From Haliotis asinina (lineage: Eukaryota > Mollusca > Gastropoda > Lepetellida > Haliotidae): a stretch of DNA of 64,000 nucleotides. The DNA lies in contig NC_090291.1 of the NCBI RefSeq assembly GCF_037392515.1, positions 34,352,501 to 34,416,500 of the forward strand, given 5' to 3'. The notes beneath the pieces were generated by a model. That model was not told the origin of the DNA. It worked only from the letters and a program-made list of their open reading frames with translations, and did not search any database. The position numbers and the translations under genes are program-made. Positions 52,929 to 63,916 of this stretch are shown piece by piece (positions within the stretch are counted from its first letter, which is position 1; each line of letters starts with the position of its first letter).

Positions 52929-53639
52929 CTCAGGAACCTGAGAGGGGTCAGCGAAAGAAATGCTGTACCTTCTAGACCACTAATGTCTCTATTGCAGCAA
53001 TGTATCAAAACAACCCCACATTCACTACAGCTGTGTCCACGTGTTTCCTTGGTGTAGGATATCGACACGTCAACAGTAACCGCTCCCGCTTAGTCTAATG
53101 CGAGTGTCGTCTTCGAGGTTTGTGAATTCCAGTACATGTTATACTGACCTAACCCCGAGTAACCCCATATTGATGAAAGTTTTATATTAAAAGAGGAGCA
53201 GCTGCTTACGTTGTTATGTGTTATTTGAGAGTTCCTTAATATACAAAAGTTTGACAATGAAAGACGTTTGATTGCACCGTTTCGATCTAAGGTGGAATGT
53301 CTGCACGAGGTGACGTGAGCGTTCAAACGCATGTGAGACGTTTAGCGTAATTTGTAGAAATATGTAGAACTTTTTGTGCTGAATGCAATGGTACGAACCA
53401 AAACATTGTATGTTCACAAATGAAAAAGGTATACTGACACAATCGGTCGCCATTTTGATTGTCTCACTCTTTCAGTCCAGGTATATAGCACTTATCGAGG
53501 ATGCTCGTAGAGATAAATTCGTTATCATGTGTTCGAAAGTTTGATATGGAGATTTATCATGTGTCCGTGTTAAATATCAAACTCGAACGAGGAACTCGCG
53601 AACTCATGGTAACTTATATTGTATTGTTCGAAAAGAAAA
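52929..53639. other. No gene recognised
   Basis: No motifs or elements recognised. Confidence 0.4.
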
Positions 53640-53899
53640 CACCAAGATGTTTGATATGTTGATGTACACCCTACAAATGTTCATTATTTAAGATCAAGTT
53701 TTCTTCCCATTTATCCAGTTGGGCTAAATCATAGCTGAGAGTAGCTTCAGTCAGTTTTACACATTTTTCTGCAACACCGATTGACAGGTTAATGTTTTTT
53801 TTTCAGGTAAAGCATTGACATATAACAGGAACAAAAAAGGACCTAAGACAGATCCTTGAGGAATCCTTGCAGCAACCATCAGTTCTTTTGATCATGTTC
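53640..53899 (-). pseudogene. LINE reverse-transcriptase fragment
   Basis: Minus strand reads ARIPQGSVLGPFLFLLYVNA (RT motif GIPQGSVLGP.LF..YIN) near 53870-53810, then, after a break, KLTEATLSYDLAQLDKWEEN. The YADD segment between is missing. A third LINE lineage, unlike both the intact LINE and the L1/Tx1 relic. Confidence 0.75.
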
Positions 53900-54624
53900 C
53901 ATTAAAAAGACACACTGTGCTCAGAACTCAGTATATATGTTGGAAGATGACAAAAACGTGGAGACAATGGTCAGCATGCGTGCGTCTTTCAAGCCACTCT
54001 CCAAACCGACTGTTATTGGAGATTTCTTTCACCACAAGTGAGTGTCTAAATTTTGATTGGTATTTGTAATACTATGAACAATCTATCCAGACATTGTATA
54101 CATTGCTTGATTGTTATGTTAATATTAAAAAAAACTGTAATAAAGTCATTTGATACATGTATAAGTTCGTATGTTCTCTTTCACCGTAAGTCAAAGGGAA
54201 GTAACTCTACTGAAGCGGTGTTTGTTTCAGTAGTCCGTACATTTCACTATCCGAACGTTTTTGATGAAAACCAGAAGTGTCCGGATTAACGCGGCCTGAC
54301 TGTATGCTAAATTTCTGAGTTGATATACAGTAGAATGACTATCATTGAAAATGACTTCATTTGACTTAACTATCTGTGTTCATGCATGGAAATGGATGTT
54401 GGTTGGGATCGATTTATCTCATATAATGAAAATAGGAATAACGTTTCACATTGTAGGGTATACACATTTTCTTATGTTATACAACACAGAAAAGGGTTCG
54501 CCAATTGTAAATAAATACATGCTTGAAGCAAAAAATATTGCATTAAAAAATATTAAACAGGTGGCTAAAAATGTGAATATGTTAATAAATAGGTACAGAC
54601 TATAGAACTGGAACAAAACAATTA
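53900..54624. other. No gene recognised
   Basis: Open frame 54345-54605 (86 codons) has no motif I know and sits against the transposon's left end. Confidence 0.4.
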
Positions 54625-55082
54625 CAGTCTGTTTAGTCAGAAACGGACCGATGAATTGCAAATTTTATCTTTGTATAAATTGCCACATAAATATACATAG
54701 TACACATGTTTATTATTTATTGATACCCAGCAGCTTTCTGATATCTGAAACTTTTTCGGACTCCACCAAAAAGGTTGCATTAAGAACTATCATAATTGAA
54801 AACGCAAATGTTGTTTTCTGTCGCGACGGGGTGAAACCGCAGAAACAGCCATTATCTCGGGATACACATGCCTGACGAAAAATGAAGTTGAATGCTGTTG
54901 TAAAACAGTTGATGATTAAAGCGTACGATTTTTCCGAGCTGAAGCCGAAAGGGGCAAATAATTTTATGCCATAATAGAAATTCCGTAAGGGCTTTACACT
55001 TTTCAGCAAAGGTACTGACAAATGTTCTGGAAGGACAAACATTGTGAGGGGTATGCGTAGTGAGGGGTCGTGTCAAGGTCAC

Positions 55083-56135
55083 AGAAAATCAAAGCATTTG
55101 GACAACTTTCGAAAGAACCGTGTAAGTCTATCAACAAGTTCTATTCTGAAAACAAATACATGTCGCTGAAAATTTTAAAAAAAACAAACAAAACATTTGA
55201 TTCAAGAACACAGCCTCAGAATATCAAAGTACGCACTCTGGCGACTCTTACACTCTTTCGGGTATCGTTATAAGAAAATTTCGGGGGAGAATAGGTCAGT
55301 ACTCTGTGAACGCACTGATATCCTTCGCTTGAGAAATAATTTTCTCGGGATAATAAAGAAGAAGCGCGAGGAAGGGTTCGAGCCAGTGTACTTGGATGAG
55401 ACCTGGGTCAATGCCTCGCACACTGTCAGCAGTCAGTGGGTACCTGATGAGGGTGATAAGGGGTCACGCAGAACGCTGCATCTAGGGAAAGGAGAGAGAC
55501 TAATCATTCTCCATGCTGGTTGCTCCTGCAAAGGCTTTCTCTCAGGCTGCGACTTGGTATTCAGGGCAAAGTCCACAGATGACAGAGACTACCATTCCGA
55601 GATGAATGGTGCGCTTTTCCACGACTGGGTTAAAAACAAGCTGGTACCAGCCCTACCAGAGAATTCTTTTATCGTAATGGACAACGCCCCATACCACAGC
55701 GTGCAGGACCCCGACAGCAAAGCCCCGACATAGAACAGTCGAAAAGGTGATATGATATCAAGGCTCGACAAATTTCAGATTGCACGGCCATCAAAGGCAA
55801 CGAAGCCTTAGATATATGAGGTCATAAAAACCCACAAAGGTGAACCTTTCTCCAAAGCTGACAGTTACGTAAAAAGTAAGGGTCGCGATATTCTGCGACT
55901 TCCGCCCTATCACTGTGACTTTAACCTCAATGGAATGACATGGGTATTGTCAAAGGAGATGTTGCCAGATCAAACACAACTTTTAGATTACGTGGCGTAC
56001 AGGTTTTGGTTAAGGAATTCAACAAATCCACGACTGAAACTTGGCAAAACTGTGTTAACAAGGTAGCAAAAGTTATTGTACAAGGTCTCGGGATGGCTTA
56101 CAACAGGCAACTGTGGAACCACTTGTCACCCCTTT
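55083..56135 (+). pseudogene. DD82E-type transposase, degenerate
   Basis: Best frame 55197-55733: LLHSFGYRYKKISGENRSVL, PVYLDETWVNASHTVSSQW (first Asp), GERLIILHAGCSCKGFL, DYHSEMNGALFHDWVKNKL, SFIVMDNAPYHSVQD (second Asp). After a TAG at 55731 and at least one more stop it continues as KGRDILRLPPYHCDFNLNGM, where the catalytic Glu region is lost. N-terminal pieces are out of frame upstream. Same transposase family as 20593-21914 but clearly a different subfamily. Confidence 0.85.
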
Positions 56136-56695
56136 AAGTCGTGACTATGACACTACGATAGACGAGGAACCGACAGGTCTCCCTGGATAGATTTTGAGAT
56201 GTCCCCAGCCATGACTGGCTGTTCCGTTTCTGCGGTTTCACCCCACTGCGTCAGATAACAACTTCTGCGTTTTCAATGATGATAGTTCCTAATGCAACCT
56301 TTTTGGTCGGGTACGGAAATTTTTCAAATATCAGAAAACTGTTGGGTATTAGTAAATGATAAACATGTGTACTATTTATATTTATGTTTGTGTACCAGAA
56401 CATTTGTCAGCACCACCAGCGTATGGTGCCCGCTTACGGACTTAGGGATTTATCAGTGGCATAAAATGATTTGCCCCTTTCGACGTCAGAATGGAAAAAT
56501 CGTACACTTTAATCATCAGCTGTTTCAGGTCAGCATTCAACCTCCTTTTTCAGAGATAGTGGCTGTTCCGTTTCTGCGGCTTCACCCCGCCGCGCCAGAA
56601 TACACCTTTTGCGTTTTCAGTGATGATAGTTTCTAATGCAACTTTTTTGGTGGAGTACGGAAAAATTTCAAACATCAGAAGGCTGTTGGGGGTAA

Positions 56696-56892
56696 GAGTT
56701 CCGCCCGTACCCCAACCTCAAACAAAAGCCAACATTACAAAATGACATGCACATCTCACCTTAAATATACATTCAATAAACTTGAACGGGTATTAAAAAA
56801 ACCCCAAAAATGAACTTATTTCAGTGTTGGAATATTAAACAGGGGAAGGTGGAAATATGCTATGTGAAAAGAGGTGGGTACGGGCGGAACTC
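56696..56892. mobile_element. 197-bp MITE with 17-bp inverted ends, nested in the DD82E arm
   Basis: gagttccgcccgtaccc at 56696-56712, exact inverse gggtacgggcggaactc at 56876-56892. AT-rich interior without coding capacity. Confidence 0.88.
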
Positions 56893-56991
56893 CCGAGTTG
56901 AGTATCAGTAAATGATAAACATGTGTACTACTAATATAATGATAAAACTGGCAATTCATCGTTCCATTCTGACTCAAACGGACTGTATGTT

Positions 56992-57393
56992 CTAACGATT
57001 GATGGTTTCCTCTCTCATCAAACCTTTCAGAACATCCCTTGGCTTCACCCCCTGCAGATTTGACAGACACTGTCGATATGACATCCCTTTCTTGCCCTCT
57101 TTACACGTCTTGGGGTGCGGGTCATCGTCTATGTGTTTTAGCCAGGCAATCTTAATGTGAGCACTTTTCAAAACGTTGGGTACGTTTTTCAAACATTTGC
57201 TGATGTCTTGATTGCTTCCACCAGTAAATATGCTACGAAGACAGGTTAATATTGGCGTCTTCTTTGGCTCTCCAACATAAATTATTTTCCCTTTCCACAG
57301 GATTGTGAACACGCCACATTCTGTTCTGCTGAGGTGTCTTTCAAGTTGAGAATATTGGACGCCGTTATTCTCAAATAACGTCTTACAACGTCT
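56992..57393 (-). CDS. Gene D, coding exon 2: GIY-YIG-like domain, active site altered
   Basis: 133 residues plus TAG; acceptor gttggtttcag before 57393. RRCKTLFENNGVQYSQLERH, CGVFTILWKGKIIYVGEP, LTCLRSIFTGGSNQDISKCL, HIDDDPHPKTCKEGKKGMSY, RQCLSNLQGVKPRDVLKGLM, then REETINR and stop. Keeps GVF/IYVG and the helix Arg; has Ser at the Glu site like B and C. Full protein 255 residues. The second DD82E transposon ends 6 bp beyond the stop codon, so the natural 3' UTR is displaced. Confidence 0.75.
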   Translation of the reverse strand, partial: RRCKTLFENNGVQYSQLERHLSRTECGVFTILWKGKIIYVGEPKKTPILTCLRSIFTGGSNQDISKCLKNVPNVLKSAHIKIAWLKHIDDDPHPKTCKEGKKGMSYRQCLSNLQGVKPRDVLKGLMREETINR

Positions 57394-57465
57394 CTGAAAC
57401 CAACATGTGAAAGAAAATCAGACAGGTGAGCTCATGGAAATTTGAATTTGAAATTCATGTTACGG

Positions 57466-57988
57466 CAGTGTAAGTTAACTTAGACTCAGTATTATTCGTT
57501 ACTCTGGTATATACTGAATCTACCAAACCTTAGTAGAAGGTTGCTCAAAGGTTAACTGAAGCGACCTTCTACAGTGACTGTTCAATCAAAAGCGAGACAG
57601 CCGAACGGAATTAACCAACCAGACAAAGGGTACTGTTTAGGGTTCGGCGGGATCTACCAATTGGCGACGCATGATGACATAGTTACTATTAGATTATATT
57701 TCCGTAAGATGACATACTGGACTACAGATCGAATGTCCTTTTCAGCAACTGTTTATTATCGTTCAGCGTCCTCCACGAGTATCCCCCGGAAGTGATCGTG
57801 CGGTAATATCACTACGGAATCGTTCGAGCATAAACGTTTTCGAGGTGAAGGTTAAAACGGTACGTGCAAATGCTAACTTTCGCGATTTGGTAGGCTGTGA
57901 TTGGTCAGTTAAAAGTTTTTAAGGGTTTGTCAGACTCAGAATAGCTGTGAAACGGATATAATACTGAGCCTAAATCTACTTAGATTTC
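57466..57988 (+). mobile_element. Non-autonomous derivative of the first DD82E element, in intron of gene D
   Basis: Left end cagtgtaagttaacttagac; the right end gcctaaatctacttaga is its rough inverse. Interior matches 22914-23400: agaaggttgctcaaaggtta, atatttccgtaagatgacat, ttttcagcaactg, gtttcgaggtgaa-like and cgcgatttggtaggctgtga. About 520 bp, no coding capacity. Confidence 0.82.
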
Positions 57989-58799
57989 ATGTCACAGACT
58001 GATTTGTCTGTGGTGAAAAAACAGGTGAAAAAACAGTTGCAGGTGCACGCCATGTACTACGTGCCTGGTACACACCAGGCAATGGCAGTGTCTGTCAGAT
58101 AATGTAGTTTCTTTAATTACAGGCATGCATCTCTGTTTCCATGAACTGTTCATATTAAAACAATTTCTCATATATAGGCAAGTGTAACCCTGTATTCTAG
58201 TAAATATACTCGACAACAAAATTCCCTGCGATACAGACATTTTTGGATAAATTTGATCAGGTTTACCCAAAACGTACATAATACGAAAACAGAGCATACA
58301 AACGCAACTTTGAAATGATTTTTTTAAAACCAGGTCAAGCTGCTTTTGCACGTGCAATTTCGTGAAAAAAAACCGTCTGTGAGTTGCGGAGCTTTTTTCA
58401 ATGTGGATAAAGACACGTTCAATGACAGCTACCTGAATACAGCTACCTGGATAAACATTGAATTTCAAACCAGAAGTAAACTCTTTTGATGTCAAGACTT
58501 TCTGAAAAGGAGTGGTAGCGAGCACTTGGAAGCCGGAACCACAGGCGCTCTTGTCATTGCGAGGATATATCTAGATATATTGTCCCGTGAAGCGTTACAA
58601 ATGGCATGTTGTACACCAGCTGGCAAAAGACTAAACGCCAGCCACGTGGTTGTATTTTAAACCTCAACATTTAATTGCACAAACATATAAATACCCAGCA
58701 CCTAAGATACCAAATCAACGTCTTCCTGGTGCGGATCCAGGGCTTTGGAGAAGCGGGAGCATTATCATGTAAATTATAGCATCTAAAAACATTATACGT
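57989..58799. other. Rest of intron of gene D
   Basis: A 177-codon open minus-strand frame (57992-58525) has no recognisable domain, signal or splice support and is not called as a gene. Confidence 0.45.
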
Positions 58800-58870
58800 T
58801 TGCAAAAGTCTAGATTTATGTTTTAAAAAATTGTTGTCCAAACATAGATTCGAATCCCTGTGTCCTGGAT
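58800..58870. repeat. Short block repeated at 61565-61635
   Basis: gcaaaagtctagatttatg, then gtccaaacatagattcgaat; the relative at 61565 reads gcaaaagtctagatttttat and caaacagagattcgaacc. Outlier block of the larger duplication. Confidence 0.65.
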
Positions 58871-58987
58871 CAGTGGTGGTCAAGCAGCATAAACAATAAG
58901 ATAAGGTAAAACATAGATAATCAAGATGTCTAAATAACTTCCAAACAGTTACTGAAATCTAAAACATTAAGTAAAGTGAAATTGTAC

Positions 58988-59353
58988 CTGGCTTACTGTT
59001 CGCCACTGACCCCGGTGTGTGGTAGAGTCATTTGACGACTCATTTCGTCTAGAGGGACCAGGCCAGACTTGGACCGTGGTCCAGCCATCTGGTCTTCTGG
59101 ATGGACCCTGTGTTGGTCCGCCGTTAGTCCGTCCCGGACACCCTGCTTCCTCGTCCTCCCCAGGCTCTGTCTTGATGATGAGTTCCGGTCGAGGTTCCAC
59201 CCTCTCGTGTTGTCCCGCCGGACACCCGCAGTAGGTACAGTTATGTCGGAGGACAGGTTGGGAATACTCTGGGCAGTCCTCGGGGCAGTCTTTACACCTA
59301 CCCCGAACAACTCCGTACTTGTCTCTGTTTGTGTCTGTGAACACTGCTGCCAT
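58988..59353 (-). CDS. Gene D, coding exon 1: Cys/His zinc module and linker
   Basis: 122 codons from ATG 59353 (MAAVFTDTNRDKYGVVRGR), donor cag-gtacaa in phase 0. CKDCPEDCPEYSQPVLRHNC, YCGCPAGQHERVEPRPE, then LIIKTEPGEDEEAG (Lys61). The linker has drifted (TTVQVWPGPSRRNESSND) where C reads TTDRGRPGPSRR. An acceptor-like cctag-ag sits 2 bp before the ATG, as in C. Upstream, putative first exons lie at 60303 and 62501. Confidence 0.75.
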
Positions 59354-60302
59354 CTCTAGGTACTGAGCAAAATTAATACAGTCAAATTGGCTCTTTGTGA
59401 GCTTCGGAACGGCAACGGGGGAAAAGAGTAAAAACGTTTCACCAAAAACTAACACGTAAGGGGCAAATACAGCTTTTTGAGAAAGGGTGGTTGCACAGTT
59501 CATTTGCACCCGCTTTCACTAGAGTTTCAATTAGTGAACTTTCAGGACAACAGGTGGGTCCGCATGGTAACCCCATCCTAACAGTTCATAAGATAATGAA
59601 ATAAATAAAAATGACAAATAAAAGAATAACATAAAAAACAATGAATACACAAACATTAATTGGTGAAACAAATCTATAAATAGTATCATATAAACTAAAA
59701 GTCTGGGATAGAATTGTCAGCATGGGGCGAATCGCTGGTATTCACATCGTGGGGCCACGAGTTACTGAATCTGGCAACTAGACTGTCAACTGAAATTTAC
59801 AATACAATTTTTATGTGTTAACAATATTGAACAGTTGTTTTGCACATAGTTAATTTTATAGTTCTGAACAATATCTACGGGTGCTACACTTTTGGACAAG
59901 GAAACCCTTTTTAAAACACATTAAAAAATGATCAAACGTAACAGACTGATATTAACAGAGTCATTTTACCTTCAGAAGGCAGGAAATTGCACCTGGGAGA
60001 ATCTAATTTTAAAACATTCTGGGGCCGGACCCCCTAGATCCTCGGCCGTTTTGAGGCCTCGAACGTGCTGAAGATCAAGTCTAATCCGTATGTTTTCCTT
60101 TACTAATTTGAGGAAAACAAATATAGCAGAGTTGCCTCCCCTGTATTGTCGACGCTGTGTCCATGAATTTGACATTTTTCTGACAGTTCGTTAATTTCTG
60201 TAGGGTTTACGAAATTCAGCTTCTTATTGGAACGCAGTTATACTTTTTAAGGGTACCAAGCATGTCACGTGGTTTGTGAAACATGGAATAAACATGGCTC
60301 AC

Positions 60303-60400
60303 CTGTGACGGAATCTAAAGCTGGGTGAACTTAGTTTGACAACACGCCTCCCGCTCCGGCTGTACGACTGGGTCTCTGACCTACATACAAACGTCAGTGT
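60303..60400 (-). promoter_or_regulatory. Putative non-coding first exon / promoter of gene D, copy 1
   Basis: Minus strand: actgacgtttgtatgtaggt cagag, ccggagcgggaggcg, tagattccgtcacag, donor gtgagccatg. About 950 bp upstream of the gene D start codon. Confidence 0.5.
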
Positions 60401-60504
60401 CCTTTTGAACTCGCGTGTAGCCAACCCATTCAGGACAAATCACCGTATCAAAGAGAGTATAGAGACGTCAGGGTATGTCAGTCAGGGCACTCACATTCAG
60501 AGGT

Positions 60505-60655
60505 GAAGGGTCTGTTGGATAGCCAAATTGTTAATGTGTTCGCTCATCACGCCGAAGACCTGGGTTCGATTCCCCATATGGGTTCAATGTGTGAAGCTCA
60601 GTACTGGTTGCTGGAATATTGCGAAAAGCGGATTAAACCTAAACTCACTCAGAGT
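60505..60655 (+). mobile_element. SINE type T, in duplication copy 1
   Basis: gttggatagccaaattgtta, gaagacctgggttcgattcc, gggttcaatgtgtgaagctc, and the tail gcggattaaacctaaactca. Same insertion as 62710-62850, so older than the duplication. Confidence 0.88.
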
Positions 60656-61227
60656 TATTGGCTAAACGTAATTCAAAATGATACTGCAGGGATACGTCTA
60701 CAACGAACGTAAAGGGGCCACTAAAGTTAGTCTATCTGAACCGTACCTCGTAAAATGCCAAATGAGTAGTTCGTAATATCCATCGTCCTGTTCATTACAA
60801 ACGTATTTGTACTGTCCTTTGTTTGATACTGTTTGGCAGATTAGATCCGTATGCATTAAAGAATTTGAACTGATGGGAAACATTACGTACCGTACTGCTT
60901 AAAATAATAATAAAAACAAAAAACAAAAACAAACAAACAAAAACAAAACATTATTCGTCGTTCCACTTCTTTTGCTCACAGTTATGCCATCATGAAAAAG
61001 ATGGGTGAGAGAATATTCCACCTCGATAGGGTCGGTGGGGTAACCCAGCAGTCAAATGATTTGCTCGACCCGCCAATGGATACGCATGTTTTTGATAAGT
61101 AATTTTATGTAAGTACATTGATATATGCGTGTAGTGCTTGGTTGAATAGCACCGACATCGTTGTTGAAAAGAAAAGACGGTCTAAAGATAAAAACAAGAA
61201 AGACCCCTTTCCCCATCAATAGCAGGG

Positions 61228-61283
61228 GTAGCTAAGATACATAACGGTTCATGTTAGTGAACCCAATGTATCTTACCTATAGT
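61228..61283. repeat. Imperfect palindrome related to 50961-51026
   Basis: tagctaagatacataacggt tcatgttagtgaacccaatg tatcttacctata; arms diverged, centre tcatgttagtga. Confidence 0.75.
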
Positions 61284-61564
61284 AGGGGCAAATTCTGAGG
61301 CCATTCTAAACACTGTCACCATAGCAACACAACCGAGTAATACATTTGTACCACAATGTTGCAAATAGGGAGCTGTCCTCAGCGATTGTTAATCAATCTA
61401 TTTGTGTACATCATGATCAAAGTATTGATACAGCACTGTTTGAGTGCCATGTACACAAAGGTAATAAGGAGTTTTAACAGTAGAAGTTTCTAAAATATTC
61501 ATTTCTTCGCCGATTTCGTTCAAATTTGCAATATAAGTTAATCATAACATATTAAAACAACACA

Positions 61565-61635
61565 CAATTGCAAAAGTCTAGATTTTTATTTAAAAATATA
61601 TTGTACAAACAGAGATTCGAACCGCTTTGGCCATA
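61565..61635. repeat. Short block repeated at 58800-58870
   Basis: See 58800-58870. Confidence 0.65.
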
Positions 61636-62500
61636 TACCCTCACCGCAGTCCTGAAATCCACACCTCAATTAATGACGCAAAGACATTAGCAGCCCATCT
61701 AACAGATGATCTGTATCAGAATGGTATACCGAAATACATACGATTACAAAAATCATCAGTTCATAAGATAATGAATCCAGACAATTCAAGAATAACATTC
61801 AAAACAATGAATACACGATTCACAAACAAACATTAATTGGTGAAAAAATCTGTAAATAGTATCATATAAACTAAAAGTCTAGGATAGAATTGTCAGCATT
61901 GGGCGAATTGCTGGTATTCACATCGCGAGGCCACGACAACTAGACTGTCAACTGAATTTTATAACAACTATTGTATGTTAACAATACTAAAAAAACAGTT
62001 TTATTGCATAGCTGTATATGCAGATATGTCTAAACACATTTACATAGCTAATTTTATAGCTCGGAACATTATCCACGTATGCTACACTTTGGCACATAGA
62101 AACTATTTTTAAAACACATGAAAAAATGGTCAAACGTAACAGACTGATATTAACAGAGTCATTTTACCTTCAGAAGGCAGGAAATTGCACCTGGGAGAAT
62201 CTAATTTTAAAACATTCTGGGGCCGGACCCCCTAGATCCTCGGCCGTTTTGAGGCCTCGAACGTGCTGAAGATCAAGTCTAATCCGTATGTTTTCCTTTC
62301 CTGATTAGGGGAAAACAAATATAGCAGAGTTGCCTCCCCTGCGTTGTCGACGCTGTGTCCATGAATTTGACATTTTTCTGACAGTTGCTTAATTTCTATA
62401 GGGGTTACGAAATTCAGCTTCATACCGGAACGCAGTTGTGCTTTTTAAGGATACCAAGCATGTCACGTAGTTTGTGAAACATGGAATAAACATGCCTTAC

Positions 62501-62600
62501 CTGTGACGGAATCTAAAGCTGGGTAGACTTGAACAACACGTCTTCCGCTAACGGCTGAACGACTGGGTCTTTGACCTACATACAAACGTCAGTATTCTTG
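62501..62600 (-). promoter_or_regulatory. Conserved first-exon block, copy 2
   Basis: Minus strand: actgacgtttgtatgtaggt caaag, ttagattccgtcacag, donor gtaaggcatg. The donor differs from copy 1 (gtgagc) yet stays a valid splice site. Confidence 0.48.
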
Positions 62601-62709
62601 TGTGCTATTGAGCTCTCGTGTAGGCAATCCATTCAGCCCCCAATTGCCATATCAGTGAGAGTATAGATATGTCAGGGTATATCAGCCAGGGCACTCACAT
62701 TCAGAGTTG

Positions 62710-62850
62710 AGGGGGGCTGTGGGATAGCCGAATTGTTGAGGTGATCGCTCATCACGCCGAATACCTGGGTTCGATTCCCCATATGGGTTCAATGTGTGAA
62801 GCTCAGTACTGGTTGCTAGAATATTGCGAAAAGCGGATTAAACCTAAACT
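62710..62850 (+). mobile_element. SINE type T, in duplication copy 2
   Basis: gtgggatagccgaattgttg, gaatacctgggttcgattcc; otherwise as 60505-60655. Confidence 0.88.
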
Positions 62851-63223
62851 CAATCAGAGTTATTGGCAAAACGTAATTCAAAATGATACTGCAGGGATAC
62901 GTCTATAACGAACGTAAAGGGGCCAGTAAAGTTATAGTCTGTCTGAACCGTAGCTCGTAAAATGCCAAATGAGTAGTTCGTAATATCCATCATCCTGTTC
63001 ATTACAAACGTATTTCTACTGTCCTTTGTTTTATACTGTTTTGGCAGATTAGATCCGTATGCATTAAAGAATTTGAACTGATGGGAAACATTAAGTACCG
63101 TACTGCTTACAAAATATAAACAACAACAACAGCAACAACAGCAACAACAACAACAAGAAAACATCATTCCTCGTTCCACTTCTTTTGTTCAGAGTTATAC
63201 CATCGTAAAATTAATGGGTGAGA

Positions 63224-63916
63224 GACACAACACGGAAGGCAAGAACTCGTGGCTGGCCAGGCCTACATGACGCGCCATAAAATATCGTAGAATTGGGGTG
63301 TGGCTTGTCCATAAGTGCACTCAGTACAGAGTACCATATTTACATAAAGATACAAAAATTACGCATAATTTCTTTAGCTTATGAGCTTATGTTCCGTTAA
63401 CTTACAATAGTCCTTTAAACATGTTTTGAATTGTCGTGAATCAAGAAGAATCAACAGAAATTTATTTTCCAAAATTCGAACCGCATTCGGGAGAGAATGT
63501 CAAAATAAACGTTAATTTCAAACTGTTAAGAATGCCTAACTGGCGACTTCCAAATGCTATCTGACGTTTGAATAAAAGTGGGACACGTTTTCATGTTATT
63601 CGGGGTGAATTCGAGGTACGGGGTGCATTCGAGCTGTATTCCAGATGCAGTCGAACTATTCCGATATTTTTGAAGAATATTCCTCCTGAACTCCAGCAGC
63701 AATTGGAATGCTTAGAATGTGAAAAGAATACACTTCAAATGCCGTTCGATGTTTTTCAACTTCGATTGTACCTCGAAACTGTTCACTCGAAAGGTTTCAA
63801 TGCATTCGGAATACAGTTTTAGAATGCTCTTAGAATTTCCACCAACCTCGAGAAATTTTCATTCCGACAGCATTCCGGATCCTCCTGGCTCAAGTGTAAG
63901 GTGGTATATCCGACAC
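63224..63916. other. No gene recognised
   Basis: Region 63480-63850 is rich in variants of attcgaa/attccg, which keeps an 84-codon frame open; no motif. Not called. Confidence 0.45.

Larger units (their letters stand above)
54625..56985 (+). mobile_element. Second DD82E-type transposon with about 400-bp terminal inverted repeats
   Basis: The left end cagtctgtttagtcagaaac and the reverse complement of the right end, cagtccgtttgagtcagaat, are flanked by TA on both sides (54623-54624, 56986-56987). Similarity of the arms continues inward to about 55045 on the left and 56385 on the right, through aaccgcagaaac, gttgatgattaaagcgtacg and ctgacaaatgttctgg. A further partial copy of the right arm lies at 56205-56385, and a 197-bp MITE sits in the right arm. 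Carries a damaged transposase. Confidence 0.85.
59575..61011. repeat. Direct duplication, copy 1 (about 1.4 kb)
   Basis: Matches 61755-63223 nearly throughout: gatagaattgtcagcatggg, ggggccggaccccctagatc, the SINE at 60505 and tcgttccacttcttttg. Includes the conserved first-exon block at 60303. Confidence 0.88.
61012..61754. other. Spacer between duplication copies
   Basis: Contains the imperfect palindrome 61228-61283, a shortened SINE head (ggtcggtggggtaacccagc at 61030) and block 61565-61635. A 69-codon + frame at 61627 is not convincing. Confidence 0.5.
61755..63223. repeat. Direct duplication, copy 2
   Basis: Matches 59575-61011. Differences are scattered substitutions, small indels and a CAA/CAG-rich run at 63118-63160 where copy 1 has AAAC repeats. 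Confidence 0.88.

Noticed and set aside
57992-58525. 177-codon minus-strand frame in the intron of gene D
   Set aside because: No domain, no repeat elsewhere, no splice support; composition like its flanks.
61627-61836. 69-codon + frame between the duplication copies
   Set aside because: Runs into the duplicated non-coding block, so the frame is accidental at least in its second half.
63568-63822. 84-codon + frame near the window end
   Set aside because: Built from repeated attcgaa-type words; no motif.
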